From UBA4744 sp035282865 (lineage in GTDB: Bacteria > Actinomycetota > Acidimicrobiia > Spongiisociales > UBA4744), in assembly GCA_035282865.1 (NCBI GenBank), contig DATEVB010000085.1:1-18783 (forward strand): DNA of 18,783 nt, given 5' to 3'. The notes below the pieces were generated by a model. The model was not told where the DNA came from and searched no databases. It saw only the letters and a list, made by a program, of their open reading frames with translations. Each line of letters opens with the position of its first letter. The first letter of the stretch is position 1. The position numbers were made by a program, and so were the translations under genes. This document shows, in pieces, positions 1-6,812 of this stretch.

Positions 1-2
1 GC

Positions 3-281
3 AGCGGGGTAGGTGCCACAGCAGTGCGGCTCACCGGCTTCTCCCACACACCACTCCTGGTGCTCATCGCCGCCTTTTTCGTGCCATCGGGAGTCGGGCA
101 GTTGATCATCGTTGCGGCCCTGGTCTGGTTCGGCGCCTCCCTGGCGGTTGCGGCGCAGGCGATGTTCGACCTCGATGTCCGCCAGGCGCTCCTATCAGCT
201 CTGATGGCCATCGCCGTCTGGTGGGTACTTCAGTTGATCGGCATTGGTGGGGATCTCGCCCGGATCTTCCGGTTTTTCTAG
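3..281 (+). CDS. YIP1-family integral membrane protein, C-terminal part (5' end outside window)
   Basis: The frame is open from the window edge and stops at 279-281, so only the last 92 residues are visible. A GTG at 24 could be read as a start, but upstream codons remain open and hydrophobicity resumes at once, so I treat it as internal. The visible part has a YIP1-like RLTGFSHTP segment followed by three hydrophobic stretches (about residues 15-33, 34-52 and 64-82 of the fragment). This is typical of the last helices of YIP1 domains, which are multi-helix inner-membrane proteins of mostly unknown role in bacteria. It ends 4 nt before truA, so the two are probably cotranscribed. Membrane location is well supported; the family call rests on the short RLTGFSHTP/helix pattern and is moderate. 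Confidence 0.6.
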   Translation, partial: SGVGATAVRLTGFSHTPLLVLIAAFFVPSGVGQLIIVAALVWFGASLAVAAQAMFDLDVRQALLSALMAIAVWWVLQLIGIGGDLARIFRFF

Positions 282-285
282 AGAC

Positions 286-1020
286 GTGCCGAACTACCGG
301 CTCGATCTCGCTTACGACGGCTCCGGGTTTCACGGGTATGCCGTCCAGCAGGGGGTCCGCACCGTTCAGAGCGTCTTGGAGGAGGCGCTCTTCCGGATCA
401 CCGGTCCCGTCAAGACCGTGGTCGCCGGAAGGACCGATGCCGGAGTCCACGCCCGCGGCCAGGTGGTGAGCTTCATGTGCGACAAGGAGCTCGACGAGGA
501 CCGGACGGCCCGATCCCTCGACTCGATGGTGGGTGATGAGATCGTGGTTCGAGGGTGCCGTTTGGTACCCAACGACTTCAGCGCAAGGTTCTCCGCGTTG
601 TCTCGTACCTACCGCTACCGGGTAGCGAGTGACCGGCACGTTGATCCGCTGATCCGCCACATGGTCTGGCAAGTTCGTAACCAGCTCGATACCGAGATGA
701 TGAACGCGGCTGCCGGGCACTTCGTCGGTGAACACGACTTTGCGTCGTTGTGTCGCAAGGCGGAGGGGCGTTCCACGGAGCGCACCGTGCTCCGGGCGCG
801 ATGGGAGGAGGGCTCCGCCGACGGTCACCATGTATTCGAGGTCTCTGCGACGTCGTTTTGTCGGCAGATGGTCCGTTCGCTGGTGGCGGTGTGTGTGGAT
901 GTCGGGCGAGGCAAGCTCGATCCCGATACGGTTCCGGACATCATCGCCGCCCGCGATCGCAACTCGGCGCGCGGAGCCGCACCGCCGCAAGGCCTGATCC
1001 TGTGGGAGGTGGAATATTGA
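286..1020 (+). CDS. truA: tRNA pseudouridine(38-40) synthase TruA
   Basis: TruA isomerises uridines 38, 39 and 40 in the tRNA anticodon stem-loop. The product is 244 residues, near the usual length. The N-terminus has the family's YRLDLAYDGSGFHGYAVQ strand. The catalytic aspartate lies in GRTDAGVHARGQV (Asp51). Further conserved blocks include the R-T-Y-R-Y strand near residue 107, HDFASLC, and FCRQMVRSLV near the C-terminus. I chose the GTG at 286, which gives MPNYRLDLAYDG and a 4-nt gap after the YIP1 gene. An ATG-less extension starting at GTG 244 would overlap that gene and add 14 residues without family resemblance. There is no strong ribosome site, so translational coupling is likely. 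The stop overlaps the next start by 4 nt. Confidence 0.95.
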   Translation: MPNYRLDLAYDGSGFHGYAVQQGVRTVQSVLEEALFRITGPVKTVVAGRTDAGVHARGQVVSFMCDKELDEDRTARSLDSMVGDEIVVRGCRLVPNDFSARFSALSRTYRYRVASDRHVDPLIRHMVWQVRNQLDTEMMNAAAGHFVGEHDFASLCRKAEGRSTERTVLRARWEEGSADGHHVFEVSATSFCRQMVRSLVAVCVDVGRGKLDPDTVPDIIAARDRNSARGAAPPQGLILWEVEY

Positions 1021-1718
1021 GCGGGGCATCGATTCACTACGCCGGCTTTCGGGTTCCGGGTTCCAAGCCGGAGGCAGTCATCTTCGACGCCGGGGGGACG
1101 CTGGTACTCATCGATCCCGATCGATTCAACAGCTTCATCGCCGGATGGAAACTGCCCGCGGTTGAGCCCGGCCGGCTGATCGACGCCCACTATCGCGCCA
1201 TGTCGGACTACGCCGATCGGCTGGCAGGAGGCGAGCACCTTGCATTCGGGTGGTGGGTGGAGCGTTTCTTCGGTCTGGCCGGTCTGCCTCTCCCGGCCGA
1301 CATGGCCGAAGCGTTCCATGGTGGCCGGGGCATGTGGCATCACCCCGTTCCCGGAGCGATGGAAGCGGTGCAGGACCTCCGGGCGAGGGATTACCGGGTG
1401 GCGGTGGTCTCCAACTCGGATGGCACCGTCGCTGACGCCCTGAACATGGCCGGGTTCGGCGGCGTATTCGAAGTAGTCGTCGACTCGACCGACGTGGGGG
1501 TTTCCAAACCCGATCCGGCCATTTTCGTGATGGCCCTGCGCAGACTCGGCCTGCCGGCCGACCAAGCATGGTACGTAGGTGATTCCCACTTCCACGACCT
1601 GGGCGGGGCTCGAGCGGCCGGGCTGGCGGCCTCGGTCCTCATCGATCCGCTGGGGCGTGGGCCGGCCGGGCAGATGTCGGTGCGGGCGATCTCGGAACTG
1701 GGAGATCTTCTTCCGTGA
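1017..1718 (+). CDS. HAD-superfamily hydrolase
   Basis: A 233-residue HAD-fold protein. Motif I is FDAGGTL (nucleophile Asp24), motif II VSNSDG (Ser132), motif III Lys164 in SKPDPAIF, and motif IV YVGDSHFHD (Asp189, Asp194). A helical cap lies between motifs I and II, as in subfamily I phosphatases and dehalogenase-like enzymes. The usual second aspartate of motif I (DxD) is glycine here (Gly26), as in some REG-2-like HAD members, so general acid/base chemistry may differ. The start is inferred as TTG at 1017. It overlaps the truA stop by 4 nt and is preceded at 1004-1013 by the purine-rich GGGAGGTGGA, a good ribosome site. The longer open frame upstream is only a shadow of truA. The substrate cannot be inferred. 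Confidence 0.82.
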   Translation: MSGASIHYAGFRVPGSKPEAVIFDAGGTLVLIDPDRFNSFIAGWKLPAVEPGRLIDAHYRAMSDYADRLAGGEHLAFGWWVERFFGLAGLPLPADMAEAFHGGRGMWHHPVPGAMEAVQDLRARDYRVAVVSNSDGTVADALNMAGFGGVFEVVVDSTDVGVSKPDPAIFVMALRRLGLPADQAWYVGDSHFHDLGGARAAGLAASVLIDPLGRGPAGQMSVRAISELGDLLP

Positions 1719-1721
1719 CGG

Positions 1722-1765
1722 GTCATCAGTTGTCGGTATTCAGTCACCAGCGACCAACTGACGAC
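1722..1765 (+). repeat. Imperfect inverted repeat after the HAD gene; possible terminator
   Basis: GTCATCAGTTG (1722-1732) pairs with CAACTGACGAC (1755-1765) with one mismatch. TCG/CGA can extend the stem inward past one bulged base. It begins four bases after the HAD stop, where a terminator would be expected, but no T-run follows. The CAGT/GACT-rich composition differs from the neighbouring genes. It could be a factor-dependent 3' hairpin or the remnant of a small repeat. Confidence 0.45.
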
Positions 1766-1851
1766 TGAGAACCGAGCGGTTGGCCGCAGGCTGCGCGGGT
1801 CTGTTGTCGGGAACGGTTCCGCCTCTGTCGAACCCCGTCCGGGCTCAAGAT

Positions 1852-1895
1852 CTCCCCTCACCCTGGCCAATGTCAGGGGGGAGGAGACTTCTCCC
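1852..1895 (+). promoter_or_regulatory. Two mutually exclusive hairpins upstream of rplM
   Basis: CTCCCC (1852-1857) plus CCTG (1862-1865) pair with CAGG (1874-1877) and GGGGAG (1878-1883), giving a 10-bp stem with a 4-nt bulge. GGGAG (1879-1883) can instead pair with CTCCC (1891-1895). The two folds compete for the same strand, as in attenuators. They lie just 5' of the candidate rplM promoter, so they matter only if transcription enters from upstream. A regulatory role is inference. Confidence 0.3.
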
Positions 1896-1898
1896 GAA

Positions 1899-1928
1899 TT
1901 GCCACTAGGACGGGCGGTCGCCTACCAT
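1899..1928 (+). promoter_or_regulatory. Candidate promoter for rplM-rpsI-glmM
   Basis: TTGCCA (1899-1904) and TACCAT (1923-1928) are separated by 18 bases and match a vegetative sigma-factor pattern (TAnnnT -10). Initiation would fall near 1935, leaving a leader of roughly 38 nt with GAGG at 1964-1967, five bases before the rplM ATG. This is the best pair I can find in the 254-nt gap, but it is a visual call. Confidence 0.4.
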
Positions 1929-1972
1929 GTTGCCGCCTCGGCTTCCCGGGGTCTCTTTCTCGCGAGGTTCAG

Positions 1973-2431
1973 ATGAGGCTGCAAAAGACGTATTCGCCCA
2001 AAGCGGACGACGTACAGCGGGAGTGGTTCGTGGTCGACGCCACCAACCTGCCGCTCGGGCGTCTCGCTTCTGAGGTTGCCCGGGTACTCCGCGGCAAACA
2101 CAAGCCGATGGTGGCACCCCATGTCGACACCGGCGATTTTGTGGTCGTGGTCAACGCGGAAAGGGTTGCCGTAACGTCAGACAAGAGCCAGCGCAAGATC
2201 TACTACCGGCACTCCGGCTACCCGGGCGGCCTCAGAGAAGAGAGCTTCGAGTCGCTGCGGGAACGTCGTCCTGAAGCTATCGTCGAACGGGCGGTGCGTG
2301 GCATGCTCCCCAAGAACCGCTTGGGCCGGCAGATGCTCCGCAAGCTCAAGGTCTACGCCGGATCCGATCATCCTCACCGCGCCCAATCGCCTCAATCTCT
2401 CGAATTCAAGATCCGAAAGGTGGACTCCTGA
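1973..2431 (+). CDS. rplM: Large-subunit ribosomal protein uL13
   Basis: A 152-residue uL13, an early-assembling protein that binds 23S rRNA in the 50S subunit. Visible family features are the N-terminal KTYSPKADDVQREWFVVDA segment, LGRLASEVARVLRGKHKP (about residues 28-45), GDFVVVVNAERV, YYRHSGYPGG (about 77-86), the basic RGMLPKNRLGRQMLRKLKVY block (about 109-128) and AGSDHPHRAQSP. The length is typical. The ATG at 1973 follows GAGG at good spacing and gives the expected N-terminus. It shares one base with rpsI, the classical uL13-uS9 operon. No autoregulatory leader of a known class was recognised. Confidence 0.98.
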   Translation: MRLQKTYSPKADDVQREWFVVDATNLPLGRLASEVARVLRGKHKPMVAPHVDTGDFVVVVNAERVAVTSDKSQRKIYYRHSGYPGGLREESFESLRERRPEAIVERAVRGMLPKNRLGRQMLRKLKVYAGSDHPHRAQSPQSLEFKIRKVDS

Positions 2432-2823
2432 TGCCAGCCCCGCTCGTTCAGGCAACCGGACGCCGCAAGGAGTCGGTCGCCCGTGTCCGTTTGTACGACG
2501 GAACCGGCCGTGTCGTCCTCAACGGCAAAGCACTGGAGGACTACTTCCCGGCCATGGCGCAACGACTCCGGGCGCTCGAACCCCTGCGCGTAGCTTCCGT
2601 CGAGGGTCGCTTCGACGTACATGCCACCCTCCATGGCGGCGGCACCACCGGCCAGTCCGACGCACTGCGGCTCGGTCTTGCCAGGGGGTTGGTAGCGATC
2701 GATCCAGAACTGCGACCCCTGCTCAAGCGCTCGGGTTTCTTGCGGCGTGACGCACGCCGGGTGGAACGCAAGAAGTATGGACTCCGCAAGGCACGTAAAG
2801 CGCCTCAGTACACCAAGCGTTAG
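2431..2823 (+). CDS. rpsI: Small-subunit ribosomal protein uS9
   Basis: A 130-residue uS9. Its C-terminal tail reaches the P-site tRNA in the 30S subunit. The start QATGRRKESVARVRL is the family signature, followed by GRVVLNGKALEDYF, GGGTTGQSDALRLGLARGL (about residues 70-88), and the basic tail DARRVERKKYGLRKARK ending in YTKR. The terminal Lys-Arg is present. The ATG overlaps the rplM TGA by one base, and AAGGTGG at 2417-2423 is a well-placed ribosome site. glmM begins 3 nt after the stop, so all three are probably one transcript. Confidence 0.98.
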   Translation: MPAPLVQATGRRKESVARVRLYDGTGRVVLNGKALEDYFPAMAQRLRALEPLRVASVEGRFDVHATLHGGGTTGQSDALRLGLARGLVAIDPELRPLLKRSGFLRRDARRVERKKYGLRKARKAPQYTKR

Positions 2824-2826
2824 GGC

Positions 2827-4176
2827 ATGCTTCCGGCAGAAGGCCGCAGACTCTTCGGTACCGATGGGATACGAGGTCGCGCCAACGTCGAATTGACCGC
2901 CGACCTGGCTCTGGCGGTTGGCAGGGCGGCCGGCGAGTTGGTTCCGGGAGGCCAGGTTCTCGTTGGACGGGACACCCGACGATCCGGCGAGATGCTGTCG
3001 GGTGCACTTCAGGCGGGGTTGCACTCGGTTGGTGTCGATACGATCGATGTGGGGGTGCTTCCCACCGGCGGTATCGCCTTTCTCACCGCAGATACCAGGT
3101 CCTCCCTGGGAGTCGTTATCTCTGCTTCACACAACCCGAGCGCCGACAACGGCATCAAACTCCTCGGGCGCAAGGGCTCGAAGCTGTCCGACGGCGAAGA
3201 AGACCATATCGAACAGCGAATCCGGGGCGGGTCCCCGTGGAAGGTTGCTCTCGATGAGGGCATCGGTACGAGCTTCAGGATGGCGGAAGCCGATGATCGT
3301 TATCTGGACCACCTACGGGAGTCGATGCCGTACACCCTGCGGGGGATCTCTATCGTGCTTGACTGCGCCAACGGAGCTGCCTACAGGGTTGCGCCGGAGT
3401 TGTTTCGTCGTCTCAAAGCCGAGGTGGAGGTCTTTGCCGCCGAGCCGGACGGAACCAACATCAACGCCTTGTGTGGCGCCACCCATCCCCGTTATCTCGC
3501 CGAGCATGCCAAAGGACGTCTCGGGTTTGCCTTCGACGGCGACGCTGATCGCCTGATAGCCGTCGATGAGGACGGCGCCATCGCCAACGGTGACGTCACC
3601 ATGGCGGTCATCGCCCGCCATATGAAGGAGTCGGGCCGTCTGAAGAACAACGTCGTTGTGTCGACCGTGATGGCCAACCTGGGCTTTCGTCGAGCGATGG
3701 AACGACTCGGTATCGACGTCGTCGAGACGCAAGTCGGGGACCGCTACGTTCTCGAGGCCATGCTCGAACATAAGGCGGTGCTGGGGGGTGAGCAGTCCGG
3801 GCACGTGATCCTCGCCGACCGCGCCGGCACGGGTGACGGACTCCTGACCGCGGTCCGCTTGCTCGAGGTCATCGCGTCGAGCGGCAAGGAGCTGCGCGAG
3901 CTGCGCAAGGAGACCATCACCGAATATCCGCAGGTGTTGCGCAACGTGCATGTTGCCGACAAGGGGAAACTGGGCGATGCGGCCCTCCTCTGGGCAGCCG
4001 TGCGGGATGCCGAATCACGGCTGAAGGATGAAGGTCGTATCCTGGTGAGAGCTTCCGGAACCGAACCGCTGGTGCGGGTGATGGTGGAGGCAGCGTCCGC
4101 CACCGTAGCCGCGGAAATCGCCGACGAGCTGGTGGAGATCAGCCGTGGCGAATTAGGCCCGGCCGGTGAGGACTGA
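2827..4176 (+). CDS. glmM: Phosphoglucosamine mutase GlmM
   Basis: GlmM converts glucosamine-6-phosphate to glucosamine-1-phosphate, the step after GlmS on the way to UDP-GlcNAc, peptidoglycan and related glycans. The 449-residue protein has the full set of alpha-phosphohexomutase motifs: RLFGTDGIRG near the N-terminus, the phosphoserine loop SASHNP (Ser101), the metal loop DGDADR (237-242), the sugar-binding loop GEQSGH (321-326) and the phosphate-binding RASGTEP (408-414). The ATG at 2827 lies 3 nt after rpsI. The rplM-rpsI-glmM order is the actinobacterial arrangement. glmS follows after a 356-nt gap with its own leader, so the two consecutive enzymes are adjacent but probably regulated separately. 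Confidence 0.97.
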   Translation: MLPAEGRRLFGTDGIRGRANVELTADLALAVGRAAGELVPGGQVLVGRDTRRSGEMLSGALQAGLHSVGVDTIDVGVLPTGGIAFLTADTRSSLGVVISASHNPSADNGIKLLGRKGSKLSDGEEDHIEQRIRGGSPWKVALDEGIGTSFRMAEADDRYLDHLRESMPYTLRGISIVLDCANGAAYRVAPELFRRLKAEVEVFAAEPDGTNINALCGATHPRYLAEHAKGRLGFAFDGDADRLIAVDEDGAIANGDVTMAVIARHMKESGRLKNNVVVSTVMANLGFRRAMERLGIDVVETQVGDRYVLEAMLEHKAVLGGEQSGHVILADRAGTGDGLLTAVRLLEVIASSGKELRELRKETITEYPQVLRNVHVADKGKLGDAALLWAAVRDAESRLKDEGRILVRASGTEPLVRVMVEAASATVAAEIADELVEISRGELGPAGED

Positions 4177-4212
4177 GTGTGGTGTCGTGCGAAAGAGCGT
4201 TTTTGTGTGCCG

Positions 4213-4252
4213 GGGGCCAGCAGGACGTGATCGTAGGGGTGGGTCTCAATAC
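4213..4252 (+). repeat. Dispersed imperfect repeat, copy A (downstream of glmM)
   Basis: This 40-base stretch aligns without gaps to 14853-14892 at 32 of 40 positions. The alignment includes the identical 12-mer AGGACGTGATCG (4222-4233) and a shared GTGGGTC. Both copies lie on the same strand a few tens of bases downstream of the last gene of an operon. No transposase or clear dyad accompanies it. A T5 run at 4200-4204 precedes it, but only weak pairing lies before that run, so I do not call a terminator. Confidence 0.5.
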
Positions 4253-4362
4253 ATGGTAACGGGGATCGGTTAGTCTCCGGACGGACATATTGACCGGGAA
4301 TGGACATCAGATCGAAGCGCCCGGCCCTCACCAGACGCCAGCTCCGGTGTGGGTGACGAGGA

Positions 4363-4493
4363 AGAGGGAGTATCGAGATTCGGCGGATACCCTCTCGGCT
4401 ACCACGGTCGTGACGGTGTGGAGCAAACCCCGGGGGTGACCCCGGTGACAGAGGCCACACCGATGTGGGCGGAAACCCCACCGCGGGACCCGC
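4363..4493 (+). promoter_or_regulatory. Structured 5' leader of glmS, class unknown
   Basis: Several strong stems lie in the glmS upstream region. AGAGGG plus TATC (4363-4368, 4371-4374) pairs with GATA plus CCCTCT (4386-4395), giving 10 bp with a 2-nt bulge. CGGTGTGG (4414-4421) pairs perfectly with CCACACCG (4455-4462) and encloses CCGGGG-GTGA-CCCCGG (4430-4445), a 6-bp stem with a GNRA-type tetraloop. GTGGG/CCCAC (4465-4469, 4477-4481) and a small GCG/CGC hairpin (4483-4493) follow. The ribosome site AAGGAGA (4521-4527) comes 28 nt later. Dense perfect pairing plus a GNRA loop suggests a folded cis-regulatory RNA. I could not match it to the glmS ribozyme or another class I know. Confidence 0.42.
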
Positions 4494-4532
4494 AGTGCTT
4501 CCCGGTCTCCACATCAACTCAAGGAGACGGTC

Positions 4533-6359
4533 ATGTGCGGCATAGTCGGCTACGTCGGTCCGCGCGATGCCCAGGATGTACTCATGTCATCACTGCGACG
4601 ACTCGAGTACCGGGGGTACGACTCGGCGGGGATTGCGATCATGGACGATGGTCGCATCGAAGTCCGTAAGTCGTCCGGAAAGCTGTCGCGTCTCGATCAC
4701 CTACTCGAAACGCAACCGATCAAGGGAAAGGTGGGGATCGGACATACCCGCTGGGCTACCCACGGTGTGCCGAACGACGTCAACGCTCACCCCCACGTGG
4801 ATGGGTCGGGCGATTTTGTGCTCGTTCACAACGGGATCATCGAGAACTTCCTGACGCTGAAGGAGGAGTTGCTCGAGGACGGCCACCAGTTCCTGTCGGA
4901 CACCGACACGGAGGTACTCGTCCATCTGGTTGCCGACGAGTACGACGACGACCTGGTCGAGGCGATCCGCCGGGCGATCGGACGAGCCAAGGGTGCGTAC
5001 GCTCTGGTGGTCATGAGCTCGCGGGACCCCGGACGCATCGTCGCCGCCCGGATGATCAGCCCTCTGGTGGTCGGCTTCGGGGACGGAGAGACGTTCCTCG
5101 CCTCGGACATCCCGGCCATCCTGCCCTACACGCGAACCGTGCTGGTGATCAACGATGGGGAGATGGTGGATATCACCTCGGATGGTGCGACGGTGCAGAC
5201 CATCGACGGAGAGATGGTCGAACGGGAACCGATGGAGATTACCTGGGACGCCGGCCAGGCCGAGAAGGGCGGCTACCCGCACTTCATGTTGAAGGAGATC
5301 CACGAGCAACCGGGGGTTATCGAGGAGACGCTGCGCGGACGCTTGCAGTCGGACGGTTCGGTCGTCCTCGAGGGAGTGGATTTCCCCCCCGGTTTCGTTG
5401 CCGGGCTCGACAAGATTTGGATAACGGCGTGCGGAACGGCCTACCACGCCGGTCTGGTGGGTCGCGACGTGCTGGAGAAGGCCCTGCGGATCCCCATCGA
5501 GATCGATTATGCCCACGAGTTGCGGTATAGGGATCCGCTGATCCGGCCCGGGACGCTGACGATCGCCATCAGTCAGTCTGGTGAGACGGCCGATACCCTG
5601 GCCGCCGGCCGCCTGGCGACCGAGCTCGGTTCGCGGTTGCTGGCGCTCACCAACGTCGTTGGCAGCACGCTCAGCCGGGATGCGGCCGACATTCTCTACA
5701 CCCGGGCCGGCCCGGAGATCGCGGTGGCATCGACCAAGGCCTACACGGCGATGCTGATCGGTATCTACCTGCTGGCGTTGCGTCTCGGGGTGGATCGGGG
5801 GACGCTGACCGCGCCATGGGCCGCCCGCTTTGCCGCCGAGTTGCGAGCGCTACCGGCCAAAGCCACCCGGGTGCTGGGAATGGATGCCGACATCGCCGCC
5901 ATCGCCGGTCGCGTTGCGGGGATCGACGATATCTACTTCATCGGTCGGGGGCTCGACTATGCCGTCGCCACAGAGGGATCGTTGAAGCTGAAGGAGATCT
6001 CCTACATGCATTCGGAGGCGATGCCGGCCGGTGAGCTGAAGCACGGAACACTCGCCCTGATCACGGAAGGTACGCCGGTGGTAGCGGTACTCACCCAGTC
6101 GCACCTCTACGACAAGACGATCTCGGGTATACAGGAGGTGAAGGCTCGGGGCGCCCAGGTGGTGGCCGTCGCTTACGAGGATGACTCCGTGGTCGGCAAA
6201 TACGCCGACCACGTGCTGCGGATACCTCGCACCATCGACTTCCTCAGTCCGGTCCTGTCGATCATTCCGCTCCAATTGCTCGCCTATCACGTGGCTGAGG
6301 AGCTCGGACACGATATCGACATGCCCCGCAACCTGGCCAAGAGCGTGACCGTTGAGTAA
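4533..6359 (+). CDS. glmS: Glutamine--fructose-6-phosphate aminotransferase (isomerizing) GlmS
   Basis: GlmS makes glucosamine-6-phosphate from fructose-6-phosphate and glutamine, the entry point of amino-sugar synthesis and the step before GlmM. The 608-residue length is typical. The N-terminal Ntn glutaminase domain starts MCGIVGYVG with nucleophile Cys2 after Met removal. GHTRWATHG (70-78) and HNGIIENF (99-106) follow. Two SIS isomerase domains come next, with ACGTAYHAG (299-307), SQSGET (347-352), ASTKAYT (399-405), GRGLDY and SEAMPAGELKHG (494-505). The C-terminus NLAKSVTVE is the family signature that closes the ammonia channel. AAGGAGA lies five bases before the ATG. The long structured leader suggests RNA-level control. 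A hairpin follows eight bases after the stop. Confidence 0.98.
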   Translation: MCGIVGYVGPRDAQDVLMSSLRRLEYRGYDSAGIAIMDDGRIEVRKSSGKLSRLDHLLETQPIKGKVGIGHTRWATHGVPNDVNAHPHVDGSGDFVLVHNGIIENFLTLKEELLEDGHQFLSDTDTEVLVHLVADEYDDDLVEAIRRAIGRAKGAYALVVMSSRDPGRIVAARMISPLVVGFGDGETFLASDIPAILPYTRTVLVINDGEMVDITSDGATVQTIDGEMVEREPMEITWDAGQAEKGGYPHFMLKEIHEQPGVIEETLRGRLQSDGSVVLEGVDFPPGFVAGLDKIWITACGTAYHAGLVGRDVLEKALRIPIEIDYAHELRYRDPLIRPGTLTIAISQSGETADTLAAGRLATELGSRLLALTNVVGSTLSRDAADILYTRAGPEIAVASTKAYTAMLIGIYLLALRLGVDRGTLTAPWAARFAAELRALPAKATRVLGMDADIAAIAGRVAGIDDIYFIGRGLDYAVATEGSLKLKEISYMHSEAMPAGELKHGTLALITEGTPVVAVLTQSHLYDKTISGIQEVKARGAQVVAVAYEDDSVVGKYADHVLRIPRTIDFLSPVLSIIPLQLLAYHVAEELGHDIDMPRNLAKSVTVE

Positions 6360-6366
6360 TGCTGCC

Positions 6367-6392
6367 CGAGGCAACGCGTACTTGGTGCCTCG
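6367..6392 (+). terminator. Hairpin after glmS, possible terminator
   Basis: CGAGGCA (6367-6373) and TGCCTCG (6386-6392) form a perfect 7-bp stem around a 12-nt loop, eight bases after the glmS stop. There is no T-run downstream, so it would be a weak intrinsic terminator or an RNA-stabilising hairpin. Its 3' part overlaps the region where a -35 for acpS would lie. Confidence 0.4.
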
Positions 6393-6408
6393 TGCCTGGC
6401 CGGTCGGG

Positions 6409-6414
6409 TAGGTT
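6409..6414 (+). promoter_or_regulatory. Candidate -10 element for a leaderless acpS transcript
   Basis: TAGGTT (TAnnnT) ends six bases before the acpS ATG, which would place transcription start at or next to the A of the ATG. No Shine-Dalgarno sequence precedes the ATG. This agrees with leaderless initiation, which is common in Actinomycetota. The nearest -35-like hexamer, TTGGTG at 6382-6387, is 21 bases away, longer than ideal. Confidence 0.4.
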
Positions 6415-6420
6415 GGCGCC

Positions 6421-6795
6421 ATGCGCATCATCGGATTGGGGGTCGACCTGGCCGAGATCGATCGAGTCCAGGCGCTGCTCGAGAAGTACGAACGTTTCCC
6501 CGAGCGCATATTCACCGCCCACGAACGAGCCTATGCGTCGCGATTTGCACATCCGGCCCGCCGCTACGCCGCCCGGTTTGCCGGCAAAGAAGCAGTGATG
6601 AAGAGCATGGGTACCGGCTGGCGCCGGATCCGATGGCAAGACATCGAGATAACCGGGGGCGGCGCCCCCAGGGTCAACCTGTTCCGGACCGCCCGGGCCA
6701 GGGCCGAGCAGCTGGGTGTAACCGAGGTGCTGGTCACCATCACCCACACCGATGATACGGCGATGGTATTCGCCATTGCGGTCGGGGAACACTGA
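6421..6795 (+). CDS. acpS: Holo-[acyl-carrier-protein] synthase AcpS
   Basis: AcpS transfers 4'-phosphopantetheine from CoA to a serine of apo-ACP, activating it for fatty-acid synthesis. The protein is 124 residues, normal for group I phosphopantetheinyl transferases. It begins MRIIGLGVDLAEIDRV, with Mg-binding Asp9, and contains RRYAARFAGKEAVMKSMGTG with the second metal ligand Glu57. The C-terminal TITHTDDTAMVFAIA corresponds to the family's SISHxxxxAxA strand. The ATG at 6421 has no ribosome site but follows a -10-like hexamer by six bases. The glmS-acpS-nnr-alr order is conserved in actinobacteria. Confidence 0.95.
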   Translation: MRIIGLGVDLAEIDRVQALLEKYERFPERIFTAHERAYASRFAHPARRYAARFAGKEAVMKSMGTGWRRIRWQDIEITGGGAPRVNLFRTARARAEQLGVTEVLVTITHTDDTAMVFAIAVGEH

Positions 6796-6812
6796 GGCTG
6801 TACTGCGCACCG

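Noticed and set aside
106..1029. Long minus-strand open frame opposite truA
   Set aside because: It is the antisense shadow of a well-supported gene, with Arg/Pro/Gly-rich low-complexity sequence and no family motifs.
4401..4493. ZTP (pfl) riboswitch, suggested by a TCGTGACGG stretch
   Set aside because: The second conserved block (CCGCCUGGGC-like) is absent and glmS is not a usual target.
3744..4517. Minus-strand open frame covering the 3' end of glmM and the glmS leader
   Set aside because: It crosses a conserved gene and a structured non-coding region and has no protein-like features.
4363..4532. glmS ribozyme upstream of glmS
   Set aside because: I do not see its conserved core blocks or pseudoknot arrangement; only the genomic position fits.
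4349..4669. Plus-strand open frame spanning the glmS leader and the glmS start
   Set aside because: It overlaps glmS in another frame and the glmS start is unambiguous; composition reflects the hairpins.
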